This document shows, in pieces, positions 36,747 to 46,616 of a stretch of DNA of 64,000 nt. The first letter of the stretch is position 1, and each line of letters begins with the position of its first letter. The notes below the pieces were generated by a model, which searched no databases, had not been told where the DNA came from, and saw only the letters and a program-made list of their open reading frames with translations. This DNA is from Corylus avellana (lineage: Eukaryota; Streptophyta; Magnoliopsida; Fagales; Betulaceae): assembly GCF_901000735.1 (NCBI RefSeq), contig NC_081543.1:23827515-23891514 (forward strand). Reading direction: 5' to 3'. Both the position numbers and the translations under genes were made by a program.

Positions 36747-39700
36747 ATGAAGCTAAGCATTTTGTCTTGGAATGTGAGAGGGTTGAACAAGAGGGATAAA
36801 CGTTTGAGGGTGAGGAATTTGCTCAGACATTGGAAGGTAGATATTGTTTGTCTTCAAGAAACCAAGATCCAAGGTATGTCTCGCAATATTGTTCATAGCT
36901 TATGGGGGCGGAGTCATGTGTATTGGTGTTGTTTGGATTCTAGCGGGGCTTCGGGAGGGATTTTGATTATGTGGGATAACAGGGTGGTGGAGAAGGTTGA
37001 TGTTTGCGTGGGGACCTTCACCCTAGAGATGTCTTTCAGGAACATTGGTGATCGCTTTGTTTGGGCTTTTGCGGGGGTTTATGATTCGAACCTCAATAGG
37101 GATAAAAGGCTCCTTTGGAAGGAGTTAGTTGGTGTTATTAACTGGTGGGACATGCCGTGGTGTATTGGGGGTGATTTTAATGTCACTCGGTTCCCTAGTG
37201 AAAGATCAGGTGAAGCCCATTTGGATTCGGCCATGATGGAATTTTCAGACTTTATTTCTGAACAAGGGTTAATGGATCTTCCCCTAATTGGGGGTTTGTT
37301 TATATGGTCAATTTCTAATGACCCCCCTTTGTGGTCAAAGATTGATCGGTTTCTTATCTCCCCAGAGTTGGAGGCTCGGTTTCTAGGGGTTAGGCAGAAG
37401 AGGCTGTCCCGCCTGTGCTTGGATCATTTCCCTATCATTCTTGAGCTGGGCGAGGTGGCAAAGGGGAAGAGGCCGTTTAAATTTGAAAATATGTGGCTTA
37501 AAGCGGAAGGTTTTGTGGCCCTGGTGAAACAATGGTGGGACTCCTATGTGTTTCATGGTACGCCGAGTTTTGTTCTTGCTTGCAAGCTCAAGGCCCTAAA
37601 GTTGAATTTGAAGACCTAAAACGAGGAGGTGTTCTGCAACATTGATAGGAATAAGAGTATGCTTCTTGAAGAGCTTCGGTTGTTGGATGTGAATGAAGAA
37701 AGTAGGGCTTTGGATGCAGGGGAGGTTATGAGGAAGGCAGAAGTGGTTCGAGAGTTAGAGAAGTGCACGCTTATGGAGGAGGTGAGTTGGAGGCAAACAT
37801 CTAGGGTGATGTGGTTGAAGGAAGGCGATAAGTGTACTAAATTTTTTCACTCCATAGCCAACTCTAATAGAAGGTATAACTCTATGGATACTCTCATGAT
37901 TAGGGATAATATCTCCTCAAATCCGACTGAGATTAGTGAGTATGTTGTTGAGTACTATCAAAATCTTTTCTCGGAGCAATGCCGTTGAAGGCCTATGGTA
38001 GATGGTATTTCCTTTGATTCCATTTCGAAGGTGGAGGCTAGTTGGTTGGAGAGAGACTTCGAAGAGGAAGAGGTTGGAAATGTAGTGTTTAAATTGAATG
38101 GTAATAAGGCGTCAGGCCTCGATGGGTTTTCTATGGCCTTCTTCCAAGTTTGCTAGGAGGTTGTGAGGGAGGACGTTATGAAGGTGTTTAGTGCTTTTCA
38201 TATTGGAGGGATGTTTGAGAAGAGCCTCAATGCTTCGTTCATTTCGCTTATTCCGAAGGTTCCCGGCACTATCAATCTCAAAGATTTTCGATCTATAAGC
38301 CTTGTGGAAGGTATCTACAAAATCATAGCTAAGGTTTTAACAAATAGATTGAAGGTAGTTCTGAATAAGGTTATTTCTCAGTCCCAAAGTGCTTTCATCA
38401 AGGGGAGGTAGATTCTAGATCCTATCTTGATTTCTAATGAAGACCTTGATGGTTGGTTGAGATCTGGGGAGCTAGGGGTTATTTGCAAAATGGATCTGGA
38501 AAAAGCATATGATCATGTGAATTGGGATTTCTTGTTATATATGCTTAAGAGATGTGGTTTTGGCGGGATTTGGTGCTCTTGGATAGAACATTGCATTTTG
38601 TCGGTGAGGTTCTCGATTCTGATTAATGGTTCTCCTAATGGCTTCTTTAGCAGTTCCAGGGGTTTGAGACAAGGGGGCCCCTTGTCTCCTCTACTGTTTG
38701 TTTTTGTGATGGAAACTCTAAGTAGGATGATTTTGGCGGCAGTTAATGGGGGGCTAATAGAAGGGTTCCAGGTCGGTAATATTACTCTCTCTCATCTTCT
38801 GTTTGCCGACGATACCTTGATTTTTTGCAATGTTATGCCCACCCAGCTTCGTTATTTGCGGAGTTTATTTTTGCTGTTTGCAGCTGCTTCCAGTTTGAAG
38901 GTTAATTTGGCCAAGTCGGTGTTAATTCCAATGGGGAATGTGGAGCAAGTGGACAGGTTAGCCGGTATTCTAGGGTGTGGGGTTGCTTATTTGCCAGTAA
39001 AGTATCTTGGCCTGCCGCTGGGGGCCGCTTGCAAGGCTAAGCATATTTGGGATGGAGTTATCGAGAAGATAGAACGTAGGTTGGCCAGTTGGAAAAGGGT
39101 GTATTTGTCAAAGGGTGGAAGAGTCACGCTTATCAAGAGTACTCTCGCCAACTTGCCTACTTACTATTTGTCTCTCTTCCCTACTCTGGTTAGTGTTGCT
39201 AAGCGGATTGAGAAGTTGCAGCGGGATTTTTTATGGGGTGGTCTAGGCGAAGAATTGAAGTATCACTTGGTGAAGTGGTCGAAGGTTTGCACTCCGATTA
39301 AGGAGGGCAGTTTGGGTATTAGAAATCTTATGGTGTTCAACCGCTCCTTGCTAGGGAAAAGGTTGTGGCGCTATGGATCAGAGAAAGATACTTGGTGGAG
39401 GGCTGTGGTGGATGCGAAATTTGGAAGTTGTTGGGGAGGGTGGTGCTCTTTGGAGCCGGGTGGATCTTTTGGGGTGGGATTATGGAAGAACATTAGGAAA
39501 GGGTGGGGTACTTTCAAAGGGTTTACACAAATTGAGGTAGGGGATGGGACTAGGGTTCGCTTCTGGCATGATTTGTGGTGTGGTGATATGGCTCTCAAGA
39601 TAGCTTTCCCAGGCTTATTCAGTATTGATTGTGCAAAGGACGCCTCAGTTGCGGCACATTTGGAGGTGTTGGGTGGCTCTAACCAGTGGAATGTTAGTTT

Positions 39701-40151
39701 TTCTAGATAGGCTCATGACTAGGAGGTGAATGTCTTGGCCTCTTTTTTTCAAGTGTTACATTCTGCTCGAGTGTACCGAGGGTGTGAAGATAGGTTGCGG
39801 TGGAACTCTTCCAAAAGAGGTCGTTTCAAGGTCAAGCTCTTTTACGCTTCCTTGGCGTGTTCTGAAGGGAGGGTATTCCCTTGGAAGAGTGTGTGGAGAA
39901 CATAAGCTCCTTCGAGGGTGAGTTTCTTTGTGTGGTCAGCGGCTTTGGGCAAAATTCTGACTTTAGATAACCTTAGGAAGCGACGGATGATTGTGACGAA
40001 TAGATGTTGTATGTATAAGAGGAATGAGGAAATGGTGGATCATCTTCTCCTTCATTGTGAGGTTGCTTATGCATTGTGGAGTGCCTTTTTTGGTCGGTTT
40101 AGGGTGTCTTGGGTGATGCCGAGACGGGTTTCGGATTTACTCGCCAGTTAG
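36747..40151 (+). pseudogene. LINE ORF2 with nonsense-only decay (second LINE)
   Basis: One continuous reading frame (all parts in the same phase) from ATG 36747 to 40151. The endonuclease domain opens MKLSILSWNVRGLNKRDKRL, with CLQETKIQG, IGGDFNVTRF and LSRLCLDHFPI. Reverse transcriptase follows at about 38100-39000 with NKASGLDGF, SLIPKVPG, KMDLEKAYDHVNW, RGLRQGGPLSPLLF and an intact LLFADDTLIF. A zinc-binding C-terminus (FFVWSAALGKILT and LLHCEVAYALW) lies at 39918-40151. In-frame stops occur at 37617, 37986, 38154, 38409, 39708, 39720, 39903 and 40149. No frameshift was seen. The coding capacity is destroyed, yet the catalytic FADD motif remains. Confidence 0.88.
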
Positions 40152-40270
40152 TAGTCTTCGGGGAGGAGGGGGTGTGCCGCGGTTTGGAAGATGGTGCCTA
40201 TTTGTTTTTTTTTTTGTGCTTACGGAGGGAAAGAAATAATATGTGCTTTGAGGATTTGGAGGGGACGTTG

Positions 40271-40506
40271 TGTCAATTGTATTGAATACCTCTCAATGTG
40301 AGGGTTCCTCGTATTATATAGAAATTGTCTAGGTATTTACAGGCTGTATCTCAGCGATTACAGCAATCTAGGGAAATAAATAAGGTAACTAAAATCTACC
40401 TATTAATTACAATATACTATAGCTATAATACAAGAACATGCCATAACTAAAAAGACTAATTATGGCTAAATATATAATGATATATATAGACCGTATCTGA
40501 CTGACA
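40271..40506 (-). repeat. Copia 3' LTR
   Basis: 236 bp, about three differences from 45340-45575. TG...CA termini. Confidence 0.95.
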
Positions 40507-40543
40507 TCCCCCCTCAAATTGATGCTGGTCGATCAAGAAGCAT

Positions 40544-43500
40544 CTATTTGCCCACAAGGAACTGATGACGCTGTCGTGTCATAGCCTTCGTGAAGACATC
40601 AGCTATCTGGAGATCAGTGGAAACATGAGGAAGAGAGATAACACGAGTGTCCAAGGCTTCCCGAATAGAATGACAGTCTACCTCAATATGCTTCGTACAT
40701 TCATGGTAAACAGGATTAGCAGCTATTTGAATGGCACTAGTATTATCAGCATAACGAGGAGTAGAATCAGTTTGAGAAAAACCAAGCTCAGCCAGAAGCC
40801 CACGAAGCCAGACAATCTCAGAACAAGCAGCAGACATTGCCCGGTATTCGGATTCAGTAGATGATTTAGAAACGCGAGCTTGCTTCTTACTCTTCCAAGA
40901 AATCACAGAATCACCAAGAAACATGCACCAACCCGTGACAGACCGCCGAGTGTCAGGACATCCTGCCCAATCCGCATCACTATAAGCAACAAGACGAAGA
41001 GGAGAGCCGGTTGGAAAGAACAACCCACGGCCAGGGGACCCTCGAAGATATCGAATGATACGTCGAACAGCAGCTAAATGAAGATGGCGTGGAGTTTGCA
41101 TAAACTGGCTAACCTGCTGGACAGCGAAGGAAATATCAGGCTGAGTAATAGTCAAATAGTTCAAGCTGCCTACCAACTGTCGGAACACAGTAGGATCAGA
41201 GAGAAGATCACCCTCCTCACGTCGATATTTCACATTAACCTCCATAGGAGTATCCACCAAAGAAGAATCCTGAAGACCAGCCAGGCTAATCAAGTCCTGG
41301 GTATATTTGTGTTGATTCAAGAATATACCGGAAGAATCAGTGTGCACCTCCAACCCCAGAAAATACGTAAGAGGACCAAGGTCTTTCATATGAAAAGAGT
41401 CTTGAAGATTCCGCTTGAGATGTGCAATCAAACTGGAGTCGGTGCCCGTAATGACAATATCATCCACATACACAAGTAAAAGAACGAGACCAGTCGGAGT
41501 CTTGCAAAGGAACAAAGAAGAATCATATTGGCTTTGGACAAAGGACAAGCGAAGCAGAGTAGACCTGAATTTTTCAAACCATGCCCGGGGAGCCTGTTTT
41601 AAGCCATAGAGAGACCGCTTTAACTTACACACAGCGGCAGATGGAGAAGAAAACAAACCCGGAAAAGGAGTCATGTAAATATCCTCTTTGAGATCACCAT
41701 GAAGAAAAGCATTTTTGACATCCATCTGGTGAAGTGGCCAGCCTTGGGAGGCGGCAATAGAAATAATTGTACGCACTGTGGTCATCTTCGCGACCGGAGC
41801 AAATGTCTCCTTGTAGTCCACCCCATATTCTTGCCTATTCCCAAGAGCAACTAATCGGGCTTTATACCGATCCAGAGTCCCGTCAGAGCGAAGCTTAATC
41901 GAGTAAACCCATTTACAACCAATGGCTTTAACATGAGAGGGGCAAGGAACCACATCCCATGTATGATTGTCTTGGAGAGCCCGAAGTTCCTCATCCATCG
42001 CTTTCCGCCAACATTCATATTTTACAGCCTCGGAAAAACATGTAGGGATGGAAATAGAAGATAAAGTAGCATTATAAGAAGTGTGGGAAAAACCATACCT
42101 ATCAGGAGGACGTGATACCCTAGTAGAGCGTCGAGGACCAGACTCATGAACTGTCTTAGATGGCGGGTCAATCGGAGGAGTTGTCGGAACAGTTTCAGAT
42201 GAAGGGTCAGTCCCGGTAAGGGGCAAAGTTGGTAGACATCGAGTATACACAATTCCAGGTTTGAACCGCTCAGGCAAAAGAGGCAAGTCATCAAAACAAG
42301 GTAGAATACTAATCTCAGGCAATGATTCAACATGTGTAGAAAAGAAACATTGATTCTCAAAGAAAACAACATTACGAGATATACGAATTTTGTTAGAACA
42401 AGGATCATAGCAAACATAACCTTTGTGAGAAATACTATAACCCATAAAGGCACATTTAACAGACTGAGCAGAAAGTTTGTGACGTTCATGAGGAGGTAAA
42501 TGAACAAAGCAAACACATCCAAAAGTATGCAAATCAAGATAGCTAGGATGCTGATGATGCAATCGATAATAAGGAGAATCAAAATTCAAGACCTGAGAGG
42601 GCAGTCTATTAATTAAGTAAATTGCGGTAGATAATGCCTCAACCCAGAATTTAGAAGGAACAAATGACTCAAGCAATAAGGTGCGAACAACGTCCAAGAG
42701 ATGTCGGTTCTTTCGTTCTGCCACCCCATTTTGTTGCGGAGTATAAGGACAAGAGCGCTGAGAGACAATTCCTTTGTGGTGTAAGAAATCATGAAACTCG
42801 CGAGACATGTATTCTACACCAGAATCAAACCTCAAAATCTTAATACTTGTAGAAAATTGGTTATCAATATACGCTACAAAGGTCTGAAAAACAGACAGGA
42901 CCTCAGATTTGGCCCGAAGAAAATAGACCCAAGTATACCGACTGAAATCATCTATGAATGTCACAAAATATTTATATCGAGCATGAGAAATTATAGGAGA
43001 AATGCCCCATACATCACTATGCACAATATCAAAGCATTTTGCAGCACGACTACCATGAGAAGAAAACGAAAGAGTTTTACTCTTACCAAGCTTGCATACA
43101 GAACAGTCAAATGACAAATTTTTAGAAACACGTTCTTTATTGCTTAACAAACCAGAATTTAACATATGAGACAGAATAACAGAGTTTGGATGACCCAAAC
43201 GTTTGTGCCATACTTCGTTCGGAGTGTTAACTGTCATACAAGCCAAAGATAAACAACTAGGAATTGAAAAGTGCAGTGGAAATAGTCTGCCAACTTTAGG
43301 CCCCTTCGCGAGTATCTTCCCCGACACCTGATCCTGCACAAGACAACCATTACGAGAGAAATGGACATCACAGTTTTTTTCAACTAACTGGCCAACTGAA
43401 ATAAGACTACTAGAAAGTCCAGGAGATACATAAATATCTCTGAATGAAGGATTGATATCTCCTACTTCAGTAATAGCTAAATGACTCCCATTAGCTACTT

Positions 43501-44305
43501 GAATATGGGATGAACCATGATATGGACGAACATTGCAAAGAGTATCGGACGATCTGGTCATATGATTGGATACAGCAGAATCAATAAGCCAAGACTTAGA
43601 AGAAATAGTACCATTACCTTGGAGCCCTAAGGCTGAAAAGGCTGACATAATCATCTGCTGGACCATTTCAGGAGTAAGAATAGCTGATCCGGCCGCAGAA
43701 GAAGCTGAGGACATCACTGGAGCAGAAGAGGTGTTCACTGCAGCCTGATAGGCAGTAGCTGGACGATTCTGAGGTCGAATGGGACATTCTTTGATAAAGT
43801 GGCCCTGTTTCTTACAGTAGTTGCAAGATTTCTTTGCACAGTTGGTAGCAATATGACCATACTCCTTGCAGCTGAAACACTGGACCTTGCGCATATCCTT
43901 ACCCTTCCCTTTCCCATGGGCTGCATAGGCTACTGGATTCGGGTTGGAATCTTGCTGGAACGTAGCCTGTGTGAGAAGACGCTGCTCCTTGCGAAGTAAC
44001 TCTCCAAAACAAACATCCAAAGATGGAGATGGATCCCGATTCATTAAATTTGAGCGAATAACCTCAAATTCAGGGCGCAATTTCATCAGGAATTGATCTC
44101 TCTTGCTTTGCTCATGAACTGCCTGAACAGCAGAGAGAGATGCAGCAGGTACCTTCGCATAAACCATATCAGAAAATTCTCCCCACAAATTTTGAAAACC
44201 AGAAAAATACTCCGGAATGGAGAGATTGCCTTGAGTGTAACTAGCAATCTCATATTCCAGCTGAAAACGGCGTGCGGTATTGTCCTGATGATAAACTTTC
44301 AACAA
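40544..44305 (-). CDS. Copia gag(C-terminal)-pol polyprotein
   Basis: 1253 open codons on the minus strand. Two CCHC zinc knuckles lie at residues 143-156 and 161-174 (CFSCKEYGHIATNC; CNYCKKQGHFIKEC). The protease site at 242-244 reads DSA where the family has Asp-Ser/Thr-Gly. The integrase has its HHCC finger (H367, H372, C401, C404) and D431, D494, E530. Reverse transcriptase carries DVKNAFLHGDL (D862) and YVDD (946-949), and RNase H begins around YSDADWAG (1108-1115). Order protease-integrase-RT-RNase H is that of Ty1/copia. The N-terminal gag lies upstream in broken frames (to about 44541). The pol enzymes look intact, but the protease change and the gag breaks make this copy probably non-autonomous. 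Confidence 0.92.
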   Translation of the reverse strand: MLKVYHQDNTARRFQLEYEIASYTQGNLSIPEYFSGFQNLWGEFSDMVYAKVPAASLSAVQAVHEQSKRDQFLMKLRPEFEVIRSNLMNRDPSPSLDVCFGELLRKEQRLLTQATFQQDSNPNPVAYAAHGKGKGKDMRKVQCFSCKEYGHIATNCAKKSCNYCKKQGHFIKECPIRPQNRPATAYQAAVNTSSAPVMSSASSAAGSAILTPEMVQQMIMSAFSALGLQGNGTISSKSWLIDSAVSNHMTRSSDTLCNVRPYHGSSHIQVANGSHLAITEVGDINPSFRDIYVSPGLSSSLISVGQLVEKNCDVHFSRNGCLVQDQVSGKILAKGPKVGRLFPLHFSIPSCLSLACMTVNTPNEVWHKRLGHPNSVILSHMLNSGLLSNKERVSKNLSFDCSVCKLGKSKTLSFSSHGSRAAKCFDIVHSDVWGISPIISHARYKYFVTFIDDFSRYTWVYFLRAKSEVLSVFQTFVAYIDNQFSTSIKILRFDSGVEYMSREFHDFLHHKGIVSQRSCPYTPQQNGVAERKNRHLLDVVRTLLLESFVPSKFWVEALSTAIYLINRLPSQVLNFDSPYYRLHHQHPSYLDLHTFGCVCFVHLPPHERHKLSAQSVKCAFMGYSISHKGYVCYDPCSNKIRISRNVVFFENQCFFSTHVESLPEISILPCFDDLPLLPERFKPGIVYTRCLPTLPLTGTDPSSETVPTTPPIDPPSKTVHESGPRRSTRVSRPPDRYGFSHTSYNATLSSISIPTCFSEAVKYECWRKAMDEELRALQDNHTWDVVPCPSHVKAIGCKWVYSIKLRSDGTLDRYKARLVALGNRQEYGVDYKETFAPVAKMTTVRTIISIAASQGWPLHQMDVKNAFLHGDLKEDIYMTPFPGLFSSPSAAVCKLKRSLYGLKQAPRAWFEKFRSTLLRLSFVQSQYDSSLFLCKTPTGLVLLLVYVDDIVITGTDSSLIAHLKRNLQDSFHMKDLGPLTYFLGLEVHTDSSGIFLNQHKYTQDLISLAGLQDSSLVDTPMEVNVKYRREEGDLLSDPTVFRQLVGSLNYLTITQPDISFAVQQVSQFMQTPRHLHLAAVRRIIRYLRGSPGRGLFFPTGSPLRLVAYSDADWAGCPDTRRSVTGWCMFLGDSVISWKSKKQARVSKSSTESEYRAMSAACSEIVWLRGLLAELGFSQTDSTPRYADNTSAIQIAANPVYHECTKHIEVDCHSIREALDTRVISLPHVSTDLQIADVFTKAMTRQRHQFLVGK

Positions 44306-44541
44306 ATACTCCTACATAGTCTTCGCAGTCTTATAGGGCCTCAGATTGAGCACAGTAAGAGGATCAACAGACCCTAAGATGCAAGACATCACACGTGCAT
44401 CCTTGACCTTCCACTTAGCCAACTCCTTAGTTTCCGTAGGTGCTGGATCACTCTTTTCCCGTAACAAATAATTGAAACTGAAATTCCTAAGTAGAATAAT
44501 TTTTTCCAGTAAAACGAACCCCAAAAGCCTCGCTAGAAGAC
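44306..44541 (-). pseudogene. Copia gag N-terminus, broken
   Basis: The start at 44541 (MSSSEAFGVRF) fits a gag N-terminus, but the sequence meets in-frame stops and a frame change before joining the large frame; an in-frame TAG lies at 44313-44315, just upstream of the long open frame. The middle part (WKVKDARVMSCILGSVDP) is readable in the frame of the long one. Confidence 0.7.
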
Positions 44542-45326
44542 ATGATGAAATAAGAAAATTAGAAATTAAAACACCTGATAAAGGAGTAATAGGCCCACCA
44601 GATCTGTTGGACAGCAAGCCCAAGTCCACACAAGTCAAACACCAATCAGCAACCCCAAACAGCAACTAAGCCCAAGCCCAGCAAGCCCAAAGTTACCAAC
44701 AACTAAAAATATGAGCCCACAGCTACCAGTCAAGCCCAAGCCCACCAAACAGCACCCAAATTGCACCTCACGTCTTCACCAAATAGAAACAGCAACCAAA
44801 ACGATCATGCAACCATGCTGCCGTCAGCCCAAATCCTCCAGAATCGCCGACAGCCCAAAACGACCACGCTGCCGTTAGCCCCTAATACACCAGAATCGCC
44901 GACAGCCCAAAACCGACCACGCCGCCGTCAGCCCCAAATACACTAGAATTGCCGACAGCCCAAAAACGACCGACAGCCCAGATCGCCGACAGCCACCAAG
45001 GAGATCGCCGAAAGCCCAAGTCTGCCGACAACCACCACAAATCGCCGGAAACGCTCCACACCACACCAAAATAGAATCCGCCACACCTGAACCTGCCGAC
45101 AGCACCAAATCTCCGACAACCCAGATCGCCGACAGCCACCAAGGATTCTCCACAACCTCCAAAGGCTCTCCCGACAGCCACTAATCAATGTAGACTGCCT
45201 CGACCCTCAACAAAAAACTACCAAATAGCAGTTCAGAACCCACCAGAATGATCGAAGTTATCGACCGCCACAAAAAAAAAAAACAACAGGTAACTGAAAA
45301 CCTAGAACAACCCTAATTTAGATGAT
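44542..45326 (-). other. Copia untranslated leader with tandem repeats
   Basis: About 800 bp between primer site and gag. The part at about 44810-45180 is built from repeated CGCCGACAGCC words, including three ~60-bp tandem units at about 44810-44970. Open frames here are repeat by-products. Confidence 0.7.
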
Positions 45327-45339
45327 GGCTTTGATACCA

Positions 45340-45575
45340 TGTCAATTGTATTGAATACCTCTCAATGTGAGGGTTCCTCGTATTATATAGAAATTGTCTA
45401 GGTATTTACAGGCTGTATCTCAGCAATTACAGCAATCTATGGAAATAAATAAGGTAACTAAAATCTACCTATTAATTACAATATACTATAGCTATAATAC
45501 AAGAACATGCCATAACTAGAAAGACTAATTATGGCTAAATATATAATGATATATATAGACCGTATCTGACTGACA
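45340..45575 (-). repeat. Copia 5' LTR
   Basis: 236 bp, the upstream LTR in element orientation. The GTATTATATAG-like AT box near 45380 is within the LTR; its role as promoter is not shown. Confidence 0.95.
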
Positions 45576-45778
45576 CGTTGGAAGATATCTTAGCCTCTTG
45601 CTTTCATACTTTGTATCTCTGGACCGTTGCGCATGTCTTTCCAGTGTCGATTAGTTATGATGATTTTCTTGCTTGCTTTTCCCCTTCTAGTTAAGTGATC
45701 TTCTTGTATACTCCCAATGTACTTCAGGGCACCTTTACGCTTTTAATAAAACAGTTTATTACTTATAAAAAAAAAAAA

Positions 45779-45947
45779 GAATTTTTTCTAACACAATTTG
45801 AAAGAAACTTTGTCCATGCTAAACTGGCACTACAATTCATATTACAAAATGAAAACAACTTGGATGACTGCATAGTGGAAATCCAGTGAATCTAATATGA
45901 GCTTTTAACTTGCCCTGACTGGGTATTTGGATCATAAAGAAAACTAA
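45779..45947. other. Spacer right of the second LINE
   Basis: Unique sequence with no gene seen. Confidence 0.3.
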
Positions 45948-46248
45948 GGCTCCGTTTACTTCGATGTAAAATAGTTTCCGTCGGAAAATATTTTCAGGGA
46001 AGTCATTTTCCAGTCAAATCCCGACGAGGTTTTGGGCGAGACTTGGCAAGGTCCGTCAATTTGAAAATGAGATGCTCAAAGTCGGAAAATAGTTTACAGT
46101 TACTGTAAACCATTGTCCAAAAATTAAAGAAGAATTTTCGGTCAAAAGGAAAATATTTTTCATTGCCCACTATTTTACGTCGAAGTAAACACCTTAAAAT
46201 GCAGCACTCATTTTCCGAAAACCATTTTACGTCGAAGTAAACGGAGCC
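45948..46248. mobile_element. hAT-like MITE
   Basis: GGCTCCGTTTACTTCGA at 45948 is inverted at the right end (TCGAAGTAAACGGAGCC to 46248). An extra internal copy of the TACGTCGAAGTAAAC end occurs at about 46175-46190. The target duplication is not clear. Confidence 0.6.
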
Positions 46249-46616
46249 CAAGTCCACAGTGTTTTCTAAAAGGATATGAAATGATTCAATGGAGCCTTCC
46301 ATGGTCTTAAAACGAGTAGGTTCGATTACATCAAGATTTCAACAAAGAATTCAAGTATTATGGGATCAAAAATAAATCGAGTTTGATGTACAGTTCAAAT
46401 CCTATTACAGAGAGGAACTTCGTACCAATACTGAATGAGACCCATCATAACAATGGGCTTTCCCCATAACGTTGAAATGGTCATTAATTAACTTTGATAA
46501 AATAGGGCCTCGCCAAGGAAATTGTATTCAACAAGCCAAAAACATGATGTACAACACAATTGCGACACTAGCAATGCATGAAGGGTTGAACTGATGTCAA
46601 ACCTGAAACAAAACTA

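Larger units (their letters stand above)
40271..45575 (-). mobile_element. Ty1/copia LTR retrotransposon, near intact
   Basis: 5305 bp between CGTTG target duplications (40266-40270 and 45576-45580), inserted into the second LINE. LTRs are 40271-40506 and 45340-45575 (236 bp each, TGTCAATTG...CTGACA), differing at about three positions. On the minus strand, TGGTATCAAAGCC (45339-45327) is a primer-binding site for initiator Met-tRNA, and a purine tract TTTGAGGGGGGA (40518-40507) precedes the 3' LTR. One large gag-pol frame lies between. Confidence 0.95.
34409..45778 (+). mobile_element. Second LINE (+ strand), interrupted by a copia element
   Basis: The LINE body runs from about 34409 to 40270 and resumes at 45581-45778 after the copia insertion. 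It ends with GCTTTTAATAAAACAG and a 12-base poly(A) at 45767-45778. Total LINE length is about 6.06 kb, so near full length. Flanks at the two ends (AAGAATGGC-poly(T) and AGAATTTTTTC) are only weakly alike, so the target duplication is uncertain. ORF1 and ORF2 are described separately. Confidence 0.85.

Noticed and set aside
44875..45188. Three overlapping ~90-codon open frames on the minus strand
   Set aside because: They follow the CGCCGACAGCC repeats of the copia leader; composition is repetitive and no start context or domain is seen.
34391..45790. A target-site duplication for the second LINE
   Set aside because: Only AAGAAT with a T-run is shared between the two flanks; too short and low in complexity to accept.
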